Shown: positions 25,388 through 34,503 of the stretch, piece by piece
Numbering within the stretch: the stretch's first letter is position 1
Layout: every line of letters starts with the position of its first letter
Source: Microbacterium profundi
GTDB taxonomy: Bacteria > Actinomycetota > Actinomycetes > Actinomycetales > Microbacteriaceae
DNA: 64,000 nt
Reading direction: 5' to 3'
Assembly: GCF_000763375.1 (NCBI RefSeq)
Contig: NZ_JPSY01000001.1
Coordinates: 1,178,001 to 1,242,000, forward strand
Notes under the pieces: generated by a model
What the model was told of the DNA's origin: nothing
What the model saw: the letters and a program-made list of their open reading frames with translations, nothing else
Databases searched by the model: none
Translations under genes and position numbers: made by a program

Positions 25388-26220
25388 CGAACCTCATTCT
25401 TGAACCGAAACAATCCCTCCTGAGCAGTGCTCGCGACGCGCCCACGATCGATTGCACTAATTCCGCCTATCGCAAAGCCTCGGCCTCGGGATGCGACCGG
25501 TGAGTACTGATCGTAGAGCAGCCACTCGTCAACTGAGAATGAACGATGAAACCACACAGCATGGTCTAGCGAGGTCGCCCGAACTCCTGGAGACCACATA
25601 AACGCACCATCAGGTAATATAACGGGCGTAAGAAACGAAAGATCCGAGACATAGGCCAGAACGGCTGCGTGGAGAACCGCATCATCGTCCGGAAGTTCCT
25701 TGCTGAACCGGAACCAGAAGCTATTCCGTGGTGACATACCCGCGGGGGCCCTACCCGCAGGTGGCCAAGGTCCACCCCACCGGATGTCGAGGTCATTCCA
25801 CTCGCTACCGGTACCCACCGTGGATCTCATCCCGTCCATGAAGGACGGAAGTTCTTCCGGTGCGAGACTAGGGGGCTGCTCCTCAGCCCGCTCGATGCCC
25901 GCCTCGCCGGTGTGAAACGACAGATCCGCCGTCCATATCTTGTGATCGTCCTGATACCCCACCACCCGACGGGAACTGAACGAACGGCCATCCCGTGTTC
26001 TCTGCACCTCATACTGAACGGGGCGCCTACCATCGCCGGCATGCAAGAAATAACCGTGCAGCGAATTGATCTCGCGCCCCTCCACAGTGCGGGCTGCAGC
26101 AACCACCGATTGTCCGAGAAGTTGCCCGCCGAACAGATGTTGGATCATCCCCGAGGAGGACCCCAGAAACATGTCATGTCCCTGCGGTTCGACGGAGAGA
26201 ATATCCAACAATGAGGTCAC
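25384..26220 (-). CDS. Acyl-CoA thioesterase II (TesB-like)
   Basis: A 278-residue double hot-dog thioesterase, close to the 286 of E. coli TesB. It shows FGGQLLGQSVVAAART, SLHGYFLHAGD, SRRVVGYQD, the catalytic Asp in YVSDLSFL, DHAVWFHR and the Gln in AQEGLFR. The start is GTG 26220 (VTSLLDILSVEPQG) with AGGAG nine bases upstream; a longer frame overlaps the neighbouring dehydrogenase and lacks homology. It hydrolyses acyl-CoA to free acid and CoA, perhaps to free CoA from blocked intermediates. Confidence 0.9.
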   Translation of the reverse strand: MTSLLDILSVEPQGHDMFLGSSSGMIQHLFGGQLLGQSVVAAARTVEGREINSLHGYFLHAGDGRRPVQYEVQRTRDGRSFSSRRVVGYQDDHKIWTADLSFHTGEAGIERAEEQPPSLAPEELPSFMDGMRSTVGTGSEWNDLDIRWGGPWPPAGRAPAGMSPRNSFWFRFSKELPDDDAVLHAAVLAYVSDLSFLTPVILPDGAFMWSPGVRATSLDHAVWFHRSFSVDEWLLYDQYSPVASRGRGFAIGGISAIDRGRVASTAQEGLFRFKNEVR

Positions 26221-26281
26221 GAAGTACAACTCCTGTCTCTGATCGGGCGAAACTCGGCAGCAAGTGTGGACGTAATTCCGA

Positions 26282-27394
26282 TCAGACTCCAAGCCGGTCG
26301 GCCAACTGTAGCCAGGTATCAGCGGTCGAACCCAGGAGCAACTCGGTGGACTTGGCCTTGCGGTAGTAGAGCTGGGCGTCATGATCCCATGTAAAGCCGA
26401 TACCACCGTGGACCTGAACTACCCAGGACGCGGTGAACGCAAAGCCGGCTGCCGCTGTTGCCTTCGCCACGAGCGCCGCAGTCGGAAAGTCTTCAAGTTC
26501 TTCGGCGCCCGCATGGGCCGCGTACCATGTCGCAGCCCGAGACGTGTCGACTTCCAATGCCATCTCAGACAGGCGGTGTTTTATGCCCTGAAACGAGCCG
26601 ATCGCGCGACTGAACTGATTGCGAACCTTCGCGTATTCGACTGCCATGGTCATCGCTGCTTCCATCGCACCGACCATCTCGGCGGCAAGGAGCGTCGCCG
26701 CGACGTCGATCATGTGCGAGATGCGGTCCCAGCTTCCGGGCTCGCCGAGAGCGGTAGCGGCGACATTGTCGAACTCCAGCGTCGCCATTGGGCGCGTGAG
26801 ATCGAGAGTCGTCTGCTTCGTACGAGAGAGCCCTGGGGCATCGCCATCGACGACATACAAACCATACTGGTCGCCCGATCGTGCGACCACGAGAATCTTG
26901 TTGGCCGTGTGACCATCGATGACGAACGACTTCGTCCCGGTCAAGGTGACGGAATCATCGCTACCGTCCGCAGCCATCTCCACACCATCAGGGCTCCAAT
27001 TGCCGGACGGCTCGGTGATCGCAGTGGTGGCCGTGATTTCCCCAGCGACGATGCCTGGGAGCAAGTCCTGCTTCTGGGATTCGGAGCCGAAAGTGAGGAT
27101 CGGAACCACTCCGAACGCGGTGGTGGCGAAGAAGGGGGATGGAACGAGGCCGCGGCCGAGCTCTTCCATCACGATCATGGCCTCCACGAGAGACGCGCCC
27201 GCACCGTCGTATTCTTCGGGCACCAGCAATGCGGGCAATCCGGCCTGCTCGGCAAATTGCCGCCACAGACCCTCGTCCCAGCCCGGCTCGGTCTCAATCA
27301 CCTCCCGGACGATCTTCATCGGCGAGCGATCGGAGATCATCCGCCGCAGGCTCTTCTGAAAGTCCAGTTGATCTTCGCTAAGTTCGAACTGCAT
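26282..27394 (-). CDS. Acyl-CoA dehydrogenase, second subunit type (FadE27/ChsE5-like)
   Basis: A 370-residue acyl-CoA dehydrogenase. LPALLVPEEYDGAGAS, ITEPSGNWSPDG, VRNQFSRAIGSFQGIKHRLS and QVHGGIGFTWDHDAQLYYRK are visible. The FAD-binding SEPxxGSD is degenerate (TEPSGNWS) and no YEGT base is present. This fits the partner subunit of heterotetrameric actinobacterial dehydrogenases, whose base comes from the other subunit (here 18106-19359). The two genes are about 7 kb apart, which is atypical because such pairs are usually adjacent. Sixty-one bases separate it from the thioesterase. Confidence 0.87.
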   Translation of the reverse strand: MQFELSEDQLDFQKSLRRMISDRSPMKIVREVIETEPGWDEGLWRQFAEQAGLPALLVPEEYDGAGASLVEAMIVMEELGRGLVPSPFFATTAFGVVPILTFGSESQKQDLLPGIVAGEITATTAITEPSGNWSPDGVEMAADGSDDSVTLTGTKSFVIDGHTANKILVVARSGDQYGLYVVDGDAPGLSRTKQTTLDLTRPMATLEFDNVAATALGEPGSWDRISHMIDVAATLLAAEMVGAMEAAMTMAVEYAKVRNQFSRAIGSFQGIKHRLSEMALEVDTSRAATWYAAHAGAEELEDFPTAALVAKATAAAGFAFTASWVVQVHGGIGFTWDHDAQLYYRKAKSTELLLGSTADTWLQLADRLGV

Positions 27395-27444
27395 CGATAA
27401 CTCTCTCTACTCGAAACGTCGTGGCACGGAACGGCCACTTCTTC

Positions 27445-27885
27445 CTAACGCGGAAGGACTCCAGTCGCCAACGCCTGAACCTTAACGTCGGTCCCGTCTT
27501 CATTGGTCACGGTAATCGCGGCCTTTACAGCAGTGCCGTCTGGCCCGGCGACAACCTCAATAATCTCCCCGCGGATCTTCAGCACTTCGCCCGGCCATAC
27601 CTGGCTGCGAAAACGTGTTCCGAAGCTCGTCAGGTTCTTCAGTCCAATCCAGTCTGACGCCAGCCGTGATGACAGCCCACCCTGGAACAGGCCCATGGAG
27701 AATACGGACGGGAGCCCGATGGATACGGCCCAGACCTCGTCGTGGTGAATGGGGTTGAAGTCACCACCGGCACCGGCGTACTTGACGATGTCCGTACGTC
27801 CGATCGGCCCAACAGTGTAAACGGGAGAAGTCAGTCCGACCTCCGCCTCGTTCGCGCTCAGCGGCTTGGCTGCATCGGTGTTCAT
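27445..27885 (-). CDS. MaoC-like enoyl-CoA hydratase, catalytic subunit
   Basis: A 146-residue hot-dog protein with the (R)-hydratase motif AGAGGDFNPIHHDEVWA, with the catalytic Asp and His, then SMGLFQGG. It resembles ChsH1, the catalytic half of a heterodimeric hydratase acting on side-chain enoyl-CoA of cholesterol. The start ATG 27885 overlaps the previous stop by four bases, supporting 1:1 synthesis with its partner. A longer frame to 28092 lies inside the partner gene. Confidence 0.87.
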   Translation of the reverse strand: MNTDAAKPLSANEAEVGLTSPVYTVGPIGRTDIVKYAGAGGDFNPIHHDEVWAVSIGLPSVFSMGLFQGGLSSRLASDWIGLKNLTSFGTRFRSQVWPGEVLKIRGEIIEVVAGPDGTAVKAAITVTNEDGTDVKVQALATGVLPR

Positions 27886-28355
27886 TTCTCCCCACCTCCG
27901 ACAACGGCAGCAGTCTCGATGACTGTCGACTCCTCGGTGAGAACAGGCTCCCCATTCTGGTCCCGATACTCGGTTCCGAGCTTGACTAAAGTCATCACCC
28001 CGCCGCGACTGCCGGGCTTCTTCTCGACACTCACGACTCGGGTCTGTCCGGTGAGAACGTCGCCCACGACGGGCGTCCTGTGGTAAGTCCAAGTTTGCTC
28101 GCCATGAAGGACCCGAGCCAGGTCGAGACCCAACGACGAGAACGCGCTATCACCTTCATTGAAGTGCGCTGCAACCACCGAATAGGTCGGAGGGGCTGGA
28201 ATCGCCGAGAAACCGGCCCGCTGGGCTTCTTCGGTCTCCCGGAATACAGGGTTGGGATCGTGAAGGCTCTTCGCGAACTCGCGAACCTTTCCCGCTTCGA
28301 CGGGGAACGTCACAGTTCCAAGAATTTTTCCGACCAGATCGTCGCCATGCTCCAT
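27882..28355 (-). CDS. MaoC-like dehydratase, non-catalytic partner (N-terminal FAS1-type)
   Basis: A 157-residue hot-dog protein: VEAGKVREFAKSLHDPNPVF, EAQRAGFSAIPAPPTYSV, HGEQTWTYHRTPVVGDVLTG. The Asp-His dyad is not in its usual place, as in the MaoC domain of ChsH2, where it only shapes the acyl pocket. It overlaps its partner by four bases, and the pair likely form one active heterodimer. In the cholesterol system ChsH2 also carries a DUF35 domain; here DUF35 is a separate gene at 36064. Confidence 0.85.
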   Translation of the reverse strand: MEHGDDLVGKILGTVTFPVEAGKVREFAKSLHDPNPVFRETEEAQRAGFSAIPAPPTYSVVAAHFNEGDSAFSSLGLDLARVLHGEQTWTYHRTPVVGDVLTGQTRVVSVEKKPGSRGGVMTLVKLGTEYRDQNGEPVLTEESTVIETAAVVGGGEK

Positions 28356-28390
28356 TTGAGCGCACCTCCACGTTGAGTGACAACTTCACG

Positions 28391-29128
28391 CTAGTCGTAG
28401 TTGAACTGGCCAGTCAAGTAAGCAAGCCTGCGTTCTGCAACCAGACCTTCGCGGAGAGGGAGTTCATGTGCGGCTTTCGATGCGCTGAGCGCAGCACGCA
28501 CCGCAGCCCTGGGGAGGGCCGCCAGACGTCGTGCGTATGCCATGGCCGCGTCATCCACGTCGACCCCCTCTGGCAATACCTCATCAATGAGGCCGAGATC
28601 GCGGGCGGCCGCCGCATCGATGGCTTCGCCCGCCATGATGAACGGGATCGCCTTTGATGGAGGCACCCACGCAGTTATAGAACGCGTACCCCCCGCGGCT
28701 GGCAGCATACCGAGCTTTGTCTCCGGTAGTCCGACCTTCGTACCGTAGGCGGCGATCCGCAGATCACAGAGCAGTGCCATCTCTAAGCCGGAGCCGAGCG
28801 CATAACCGTGTAGAGCGACGACCTTCGGTATCGGCAGACTCCACAGGAGGTACCACGGGTCGCGATCCCACCGAATACGGCGCGCCTCAAAGACGGACTC
28901 CGCATTGCCAAACTCGCTGATATCCGCCCCGGCGGAGAAATGAGCCCCTTCCGCGCGTAATACGAGCGCACCGAGATCTGGGAAGTCCCGCACCGCGGCG
29001 AACGCCTCGATCAGCGCGTCACGCATGCGCAGGTTCACCACGTTGAGCTTCGTTGGCCGAGTTAGCACGACCTCGGCCACCCCGTCCACGCCGAATTGAA
29101 CCCGGACCACGTCGTCTATGTTATTCAT
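28391..29128 (-). CDS. Enoyl-CoA hydratase/isomerase family protein (1)
   Basis: A 245-residue crotonase. The oxyanion loop is AHFSAGADISEF (about residue 64), with GSGLEMALLCD (first catalytic Glu) and GLPETKLGMLPAAGGT (second Glu), so both glutamates of hydratases are present. Substrates could be a ring or side-chain enoyl-CoA, or a 1,3-diketone for retro-Claisen ring cleavage. It follows the CaiB-like gene by 24 bases and precedes the MaoC pair by 35. Confidence 0.87.
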   Translation of the reverse strand: MNNIDDVVRVQFGVDGVAEVVLTRPTKLNVVNLRMRDALIEAFAAVRDFPDLGALVLRAEGAHFSAGADISEFGNAESVFEARRIRWDRDPWYLLWSLPIPKVVALHGYALGSGLEMALLCDLRIAAYGTKVGLPETKLGMLPAAGGTRSITAWVPPSKAIPFIMAGEAIDAAAARDLGLIDEVLPEGVDVDDAAMAYARRLAALPRAAVRAALSASKAAHELPLREGLVAERRLAYLTGQFNYD

Positions 29129-29152
29129 GTGGGGAGCATAGCGACAATCGCG

Positions 29153-30565
29153 TCACGCCCAGATGAAGGGGGAAGCGGGATGGCGCACGCGACGACCGGC
29201 CACGGTCACTTCCGCTGCGCGGGCCGCGTGCGACTCCACTAGCTCGCTCACCCGAGGCATCGGGTCGCCCCGGAGCAAAGTACCGCGGTCACTATCGGCC
29301 GATAAGGTCTCGACTGCATCCATGAGGCTTGCTGTCAGCCTGGGCGGCTCGTGCTGCTGCGTGGCCGCATACAGCGCTGCGACGGATGCCAGGGCTCCGG
29401 CAATACCTCCGAGCGCATCGACATAGGCCGTAGCCGCGGGGATCGGCTCGTCGGTTCCACGAGGCCATGCCAACCCGCTCATGGCGTGAATCTGCGTGCC
29501 GTACGACACCCAATCACGCGTGGGGCCGTACGAGTACGCCGGCAGGTGAACGATGGCCGGTCCTCTTCGGCTCTGGCCCCAATAGTCGATCCCGAGGTTA
29601 TCGCGAGCACGCCGGGAGAGGCTATCCACACGCAAGTCCACTTCTGCACAGGCATCGTCAAACGCTTTGCGGTCATCCCGGACACGAAGGTCGAGGTTCA
29701 CGCGCTGTTTGCCCTCAGCCAGGGCCAAAAACATCGCCGACCGATCGTTCGTGCCCGGTATCAGCAGACCGCCAGGGTAGATACCTCCCCCGTTCGGCGC
29801 TCGCATCCCGTCCGGCCGGGCATCGGATTCGATCGAGAGCACTGACGCCCCCATCTGCGCGAGCAGCCATGTGCAGAGAGGACCCGCCCACATCGCCGTG
29901 ACTTCCATCACCTTGACGCCGGCCAGCGGAGGCGCGGCAATCGAAGACACCTCTGGCGGAAGTCGATCACCAGGGCTCAACAGTTCGTGGTGATCGAGTC
30001 GAGCCCGGCTCAGATGACGACTGGTGAGCTCCCTGCGATACGGAACAACCGGTAATCGCCATTCCTGCGCGGCCGTGCTGAGTTCTTCAGGATCGTCAAA
30101 TAGGGTCGTCCGGCGGAGGAGTGCGAACAGATCATCGTCTCCGGGAGCCCCGAGCTCTGTCGCCACCCACCCTGCACCGATACGCAATGGAGTCACCCGT
30201 ACCGGCGTCGGTGCCGAGTACCAGTGCGCCAGCACGAGTGGCTGCAGCAGAAGAATGGCGGCTGAGTCAGCATCGACCACGACCTCTCCACCAACACGGG
30301 CTGCCGCGAGCGCACCCACCGCCAGAAGGCCCGCGGCGGCGCGAGTGGGCGCCGCCGCGGGCAGCCCCTGGCAGGGCGCCACGGGTCCACTCATCCGCGC
30401 ACGCCCCGGACTGCAGCCGCGGCCGAATACTGTCACGCTTGCACACCGAGAAAACTCGCCGGAGGCACGAACTGAGGCGCCGTACCGCGAGAGCAGATCG
30501 CCCGCCTCAGAGGCGACACCTCGGTCCCCGTCGATGCAGACCTCCACTCCCGTGAGTGGTCCCAT
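29153..30565 (-). CDS. CaiB/BaiF CoA-transferase with an extra degenerate N-terminal half
   Basis: A 470-residue protein. Residues from about 210 onwards are a class III CoA-transferase domain: APPLAGVKVMEVTAMWAGPL, GASVLSIESDARPDG, NLDLRVRDDRK, and the catalytic Asp in AYVDALGGIAG. Residues 1-200 look like a worn second copy (AAGLLAVGALAAARVGGEVV resembles the central helix region) with its own LTGVEVCIDG start. The family is usually one domain of about 400 residues. The start overlaps the previous gene's stop (TGATG). It probably acts alone or with 15498/16840. Confidence 0.78.
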   Translation of the reverse strand: MGPLTGVEVCIDGDRGVASEAGDLLSRYGASVRASGEFSRCASVTVFGRGCSPGRARMSGPVAPCQGLPAAAPTRAAAGLLAVGALAAARVGGEVVVDADSAAILLLQPLVLAHWYSAPTPVRVTPLRIGAGWVATELGAPGDDDLFALLRRTTLFDDPEELSTAAQEWRLPVVPYRRELTSRHLSRARLDHHELLSPGDRLPPEVSSIAAPPLAGVKVMEVTAMWAGPLCTWLLAQMGASVLSIESDARPDGMRAPNGGGIYPGGLLIPGTNDRSAMFLALAEGKQRVNLDLRVRDDRKAFDDACAEVDLRVDSLSRRARDNLGIDYWGQSRRGPAIVHLPAYSYGPTRDWVSYGTQIHAMSGLAWPRGTDEPIPAATAYVDALGGIAGALASVAALYAATQQHEPPRLTASLMDAVETLSADSDRGTLLRGDPMPRVSELVESHAARAAEVTVAGRRVRHPASPFIWA

Positions 30566-31302
30566 CAGGCGTTCCGGAAGTTCGCCGTCCGCTTAGCAAG
30601 AAAGGCGGCGATGCCTTCCGCGCGATCTCGCGACGTCTGCAACAGTGTATTCAGGTCGGCTTCGAGAGCAAGGCCCTCTCTCAAACGGAGCTCCCCGCCA
30701 TCCCGAACCGCTTCCTTGGCGTACTCCAAAGCGAGTGGAGCGCGAGCCTTCCACATAGATGTGTACTCAGCGGCCCGTTCGAGTGGGGCGGCAACGACCT
30801 CATGCACAAGACCTTGATGGAGAGCCTCCATCGCCTCCATTCGCTCGCCGAACAAGATCATGCGAAGGGCGGCCGCTTGACCAATCACACGAGGCAGCCG
30901 TTGGGTGCCACCCCACGACGGCAACCTCCCCTCAGAGACTTCAGAGAGACGAAAGAATGCATCGGATGCCGATAGCCTGACATCAGCCGCCAGCGCCAAC
31001 TCCAGACCTACGGACTCGACACGGCCGGTCAGGACAGCAACGACCGGCACACGGATCGCCGCAAGTGCATCCGCCGGCGTGGGACCGTAGATCCGCTTCA
31101 CGATTCGCACGTCGTCGACGCCGACGCAGAAGTCCTCAGACTCGGACCGGAGTAGCACAGCGCGCACATCTCTATCCTCGGCGTGCTCTGACAGCACATC
31201 GGTCAACTCAGCGCTCTGTCCTGAGCTCATGATTGCATCGAGAAGTGCAATGTCGAGCACACCGTCGCGCAAACTAGTCCGTACTCGCTCCCTGCGCATC
31301 AC
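30565..31302 (-). CDS. Enoyl-CoA hydratase/isomerase family protein (2)
   Basis: A 245-residue crotonase. VESVGLELALAADVRL holds the first catalytic Glu position and FRLSEVSEGRLPSWGGTQRL the second. The oxyanion loop is EDFCVGVDDV, where the usual SAGAD is replaced by CVGVDD. It may therefore differ in specificity from the 28391 enzyme. It heads the ECH-CaiB-ECH-MaoC series and follows the cytochrome b gene after 110 bases. Confidence 0.83.
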   Translation of the reverse strand: MMRRERVRTSLRDGVLDIALLDAIMSSGQSAELTDVLSEHAEDRDVRAVLLRSESEDFCVGVDDVRIVKRIYGPTPADALAAIRVPVVAVLTGRVESVGLELALAADVRLSASDAFFRLSEVSEGRLPSWGGTQRLPRVIGQAAALRMILFGERMEAMEALHQGLVHEVVAAPLERAAEYTSMWKARAPLALEYAKEAVRDGGELRLREGLALEADLNTLLQTSRDRAEGIAAFLAKRTANFRNA

Positions 31303-31412
31303 ACTTCCTCTTCCGTTCCCGGTTAGCTTCGCACGATATCAGTAGTCCTTTCAGGCCCGGCGATCGAACCAGCTCCGCGAGAACAGTGATCGTCGTGAGG
31401 TCTAATGGCACC

Positions 31413-32732
31413 TCAGCGGGAACTCACCGAGCCGAACAGCCGAGCGATCGGCGCCAGAAGCAGCGGTCGAGCGGCGACCCAGGCCGCAACGATGAGTAAC
31501 AGCGACGCACTGAATATCCAGAACCCCGTCCAATTTTCTGCGAGTGCCAAAGGATCGGTTGAGCCTTGTGCCGCGTACATGTGATTGAGGTTTCGGAGCG
31601 CTCCAGTGGCGATAACCAGAGTCACGTGAACCGCGATGAACAGTACGAAGAAGACCATCGTCGGAAAATGCACGGCCCGCGCCCACTCGATCGGGTAGAG
31701 CACATTGAGCCGCTGAGCATTCGTGGGCCAGATTCCCGACATCCGCACGCCTGTCGCAGCCGCGAGCGGAGAGGCCACGAATACCACCAGGAAATACGTT
31801 AGCTGCTGGATCGAGTTGTAGTTGACCCAGCCGTTCTCGATCGGCCAGTCCAGTGACAAGTACTGGAGTACCGCGGAGAGCGCGTTCGGAAACACCTCCC
31901 AGCTCGTCGGAACGATCCGCATCCATTGCCCGGACACAAAGAGAAGGAAGACGAAGATCACACCGTTGACGAGCCAGAGAACGTCAATCGACTGGTGGAA
32001 CCATACTGCAAGACTAATCTTGCGTTCCTTGTTCCACCGCGGCGTCCAGAACGCGTTCGGACGCTTCTGAAACCTCACCTCCAAGCCCGACCGGATGATT
32101 AGGACCAGGAGGAACACGTTCAAGAAATGTTGCCAGTTTAGCCATGCGGGGAATCCGATCGGGGCGCCCTCTGGTAGCTCATATTCGCCCGGATACGTCG
32201 CGAGAAAATCCCGCATGAACGGGACCGAGACCAGCCAGCGGGTAAAGAGCACGACCATGGTTGCCAATACGAGCAACGCGACGCCCGCGAGAACGCCAGC
32301 ACCGACCCATTGCCGCATTGTGAACGGGCCGTAACGCTTCGGTTCGGGCTTCGGTTGGTGTATTGGGTTGAGGCGGCCATCTTCGGCAGGCGGAGGGACA
32401 AGAGGTCCCTGCTCGTCGGAAGAAGCCGATTCCCGTGCGTAGGAATGAGGCGGGTCCTCGAGATCGGTTGCGGTCTCGTCGCTCCCAGCTCTCAAGGCGG
32501 GTGTGAAATCCGCGGGCGGCCACGCTTCCCCCCCGGCCCTCCGAGGCAACCCCCGACGCGCCGTGGTCGTGCGTTCATCGAGGACGGAGCCCTGAGGTTC
32601 TTTGGGCTCGAGCGCCGCGGCCGAAGGCGAAGGCCAAACGTGGATGTCGGGTCCGAGGCCAGCCGGAGGCCACGGCTGACCACCGTGTTCTCTAGGTAGA
32701 CCGCGTCGCCAGATTGAGGTGGGTGTCGACAC
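31413..32732 (-). CDS. Membrane cytochrome b (di-haem type) with repeated cytosolic tail motif
   Basis: A 439-residue membrane protein. The first 135 residues are hydrophilic and Pro-rich, with two copies of RRGLPRxxGGxxWPPA at about 9-24 and 59-74. Then come hydrophobic segments near 143-170, 205-215, 245-268, 311-327, 353-377 and 405-420. Histidines in or next to them (H202, H246, H355, H369) could bind two b haems, as in cytochrome b561/NarI-like proteins. It follows etfA by four bases on the same strand, so it is the likely quinone-linked electron outlet for EtfAB or an unknown oxidase. No Fe-S domain is present. Confidence 0.75.
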   Translation of the reverse strand: MSTPTSIWRRGLPREHGGQPWPPAGLGPDIHVWPSPSAAALEPKEPQGSVLDERTTTARRGLPRRAGGEAWPPADFTPALRAGSDETATDLEDPPHSYARESASSDEQGPLVPPPAEDGRLNPIHQPKPEPKRYGPFTMRQWVGAGVLAGVALLVLATMVVLFTRWLVSVPFMRDFLATYPGEYELPEGAPIGFPAWLNWQHFLNVFLLVLIIRSGLEVRFQKRPNAFWTPRWNKERKISLAVWFHQSIDVLWLVNGVIFVFLLFVSGQWMRIVPTSWEVFPNALSAVLQYLSLDWPIENGWVNYNSIQQLTYFLVVFVASPLAAATGVRMSGIWPTNAQRLNVLYPIEWARAVHFPTMVFFVLFIAVHVTLVIATGALRNLNHMYAAQGSTDPLALAENWTGFWIFSASLLLIVAAWVAARPLLLAPIARLFGSVSSR

Positions 32733-32736
32733 CGCG

Positions 32737-33717
32737 CTAGCCCTTCTTCGCCCGGATCGCCTCGATCAGCTGGGGAACCACAGTGAACACATCACCGACG
32801 ACTCCGAAGTCCGCGATGTCGAAGATGGGCGCATCTGCGTCTTTGTTGATCGCGACGATCGTCTTCGCGGTCTGCATTCCCGCGCGGTGCTGGATCGCGC
32901 CGGATATTCCCAACGCGACGTAAAGTTGCGGCGAGACCGAGACACCGGTCTGGCCCACCTGAGACGTCTGCGGTACGTATCCGGCGTCGACGGCGGCACG
33001 CGACGCTCCGATTGCGGCACCCAGCGCATCGGCGAGCTCCTCGACAAGTGCAAACTTCTCGGCGGAGCCGAGGCCTCGGCCGCCAGCCACGACCTTCGGG
33101 GCACCTCGCAGCTCCGGCCTGGCGGAGCGGGAGACAACTGCCTCCTGTGCATCGATCTTCGCAACGACCTTGCCGGAAGACCGTACGTCCAGCCGCACAC
33201 GCTCGAGAGGCCTTGACTCGGCGCGTGCCTCTATCGAACCCTGGCGGATGGTGATGACTGGAGCACCGAAGGTAGCGGCACTCGTTACGTTATAGGAGCC
33301 ACCGTAGACCGAGTGGCTGGCGACAATGCCCTCGGGATCCCTGCTCACCTCGACGGCATCGATGCAGAGCGCGGAACGTGTGCGAGCCGCGAAGGCGCCA
33401 GCGACGGCGCGCCCGTCGATGGAATGAGAGATGAGGACCGCCTGCGGGTGCACGAGTTCGGCTGCCGCCGCCAGCGCGTCCACGACGGGCGCCGACAACT
33501 CAGGATCTCTGGTGGCGGCAAGCAGTACCGCGGCAGCGCCCGCGTCGGCGGCGGCCTTAGCGAGAGTTGGCGCAGCATGTTCGGCTGCAACGACGAGCGC
33601 GACAGGTGTCCCCAAGGCGGAGGCAGCGCCGAGAAGCCCGGCCGAGGACTTCGCCAACTCCCCCGACGGTGTGATATCCAGCAGAACCAGAATCGAATCG
33701 GAATTGAATCGCGACAT
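32737..33717 (-). CDS. etfA: Electron transfer flavoprotein alpha subunit
   Basis: A 326-residue EtfA. The FAD-binding C-terminal region [52 protein letters not shown] is canonical. The N-terminal half ([20 protein letters not shown]) is the ETF-alpha fold. It accepts electrons from acyl-CoA dehydrogenases together with EtfB. It is nine bases from etfB and four from the cytochrome b gene; this private ETF set suggests the island provides its own electron outlet. Confidence 0.93.
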   Translation of the reverse strand: MSRFNSDSILVLLDITPSGELAKSSAGLLGAASALGTPVALVVAAEHAAPTLAKAAADAGAAAVLLAATRDPELSAPVVDALAAAAELVHPQAVLISHSIDGRAVAGAFAARTRSALCIDAVEVSRDPEGIVASHSVYGGSYNVTSAATFGAPVITIRQGSIEARAESRPLERVRLDVRSSGKVVAKIDAQEAVVSRSARPELRGAPKVVAGGRGLGSAEKFALVEELADALGAAIGASRAAVDAGYVPQTSQVGQTGVSVSPQLYVALGISGAIQHRAGMQTAKTIVAINKDADAPIFDIADFGVVGDVFTVVPQLIEAIRAKKG

Positions 33718-33726
33718 GCCCGCTCC

Positions 33727-34503
33727 TTAGGCCAGACGCTTCTGTATCAGGAAATCAGCGAGCCGCGATCCCGCGTCGCCTTCATCTATAATCTTCACTC
33801 CGGCCGACCTCGGCGGAGCTGCGGCGACCGCGATCATGATCGACCGCGCAGCGTTCGCATCCAACGGATCTACCTCCAGATCCGCGAGCGACAGAGTTTC
33901 AAGCGGCTTCTTCTTGGCTGCCGATATCCCCTTGAAATTCGGGAAACGCGCGTCAGGCAATTGCTCAGTGATTGAGATCACCGCAGGAAGTGACGCTGAA
34001 GCGGCCATGGTGCCCCCCTCCAAAGTGCGATCACCGGCTACGGAATCGGAGGTAATCCGAACAGTGTTGAGCGACGTAATGACTGCCATGTCGAGCAGCT
34101 CGCCTAGCATGGCGGGAACTACTCCGCCCACCCCGTCGGTAGACTGATTGCCTGCGACGATCAGATCAAAATCTGAACGTCTGAGCACAGCGGCGAGAAC
34201 CTCAGCGGTGAGGCTCAGATCGGCCCCGACGAGCGCGTCGTCGACCACTTGCACAGCGGATGTCGCCCCCATAGCCAAACCCTTGCGGAGCGTTGACGTG
34301 GCCTGGTCAGGAACCATCGAAATCAACGTGACCTCCGTATCAGGCTGAGCGTCCGCGATCTTCAGCGCGACCTCGATTGCGCGTTCGCACACTTCATCGA
34401 GCACTTTCTCCGAAGCAGCTCGATCGGCGAGACCTGTCTCCAGATCGAGTAGTCGATCTCCGTATGTGTCTGGCACCACCTTTACCAGCACCGCAATCTT
34501 CAT
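33727..34503 (-). CDS. etfB: Electron transfer flavoprotein beta subunit
   Basis: A 258-residue EtfB: MKIAVLVKVVPDT, DEVCERAIEVALKIAD, GNQSTDGVGGVVPAMLGELL and the AMP-binding and recognition-loop segments. It pairs with EtfA to pass electrons from dehydrogenase FAD to the quinone pool. It is the first gene of a probable minus-strand operon and divergent from the thiolase gene at 34904, with a 400-base intergenic region between. Confidence 0.93.
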   Translation of the reverse strand: MKIAVLVKVVPDTYGDRLLDLETGLADRAASEKVLDEVCERAIEVALKIADAQPDTEVTLISMVPDQATSTLRKGLAMGATSAVQVVDDALVGADLSLTAEVLAAVLRRSDFDLIVAGNQSTDGVGGVVPAMLGELLDMAVITSLNTVRITSDSVAGDRTLEGGTMAASASLPAVISITEQLPDARFPNFKGISAAKKKPLETLSLADLEVDPLDANAARSIMIAVAAAPPRSAGVKIIDEGDAGSRLADFLIQKRLA

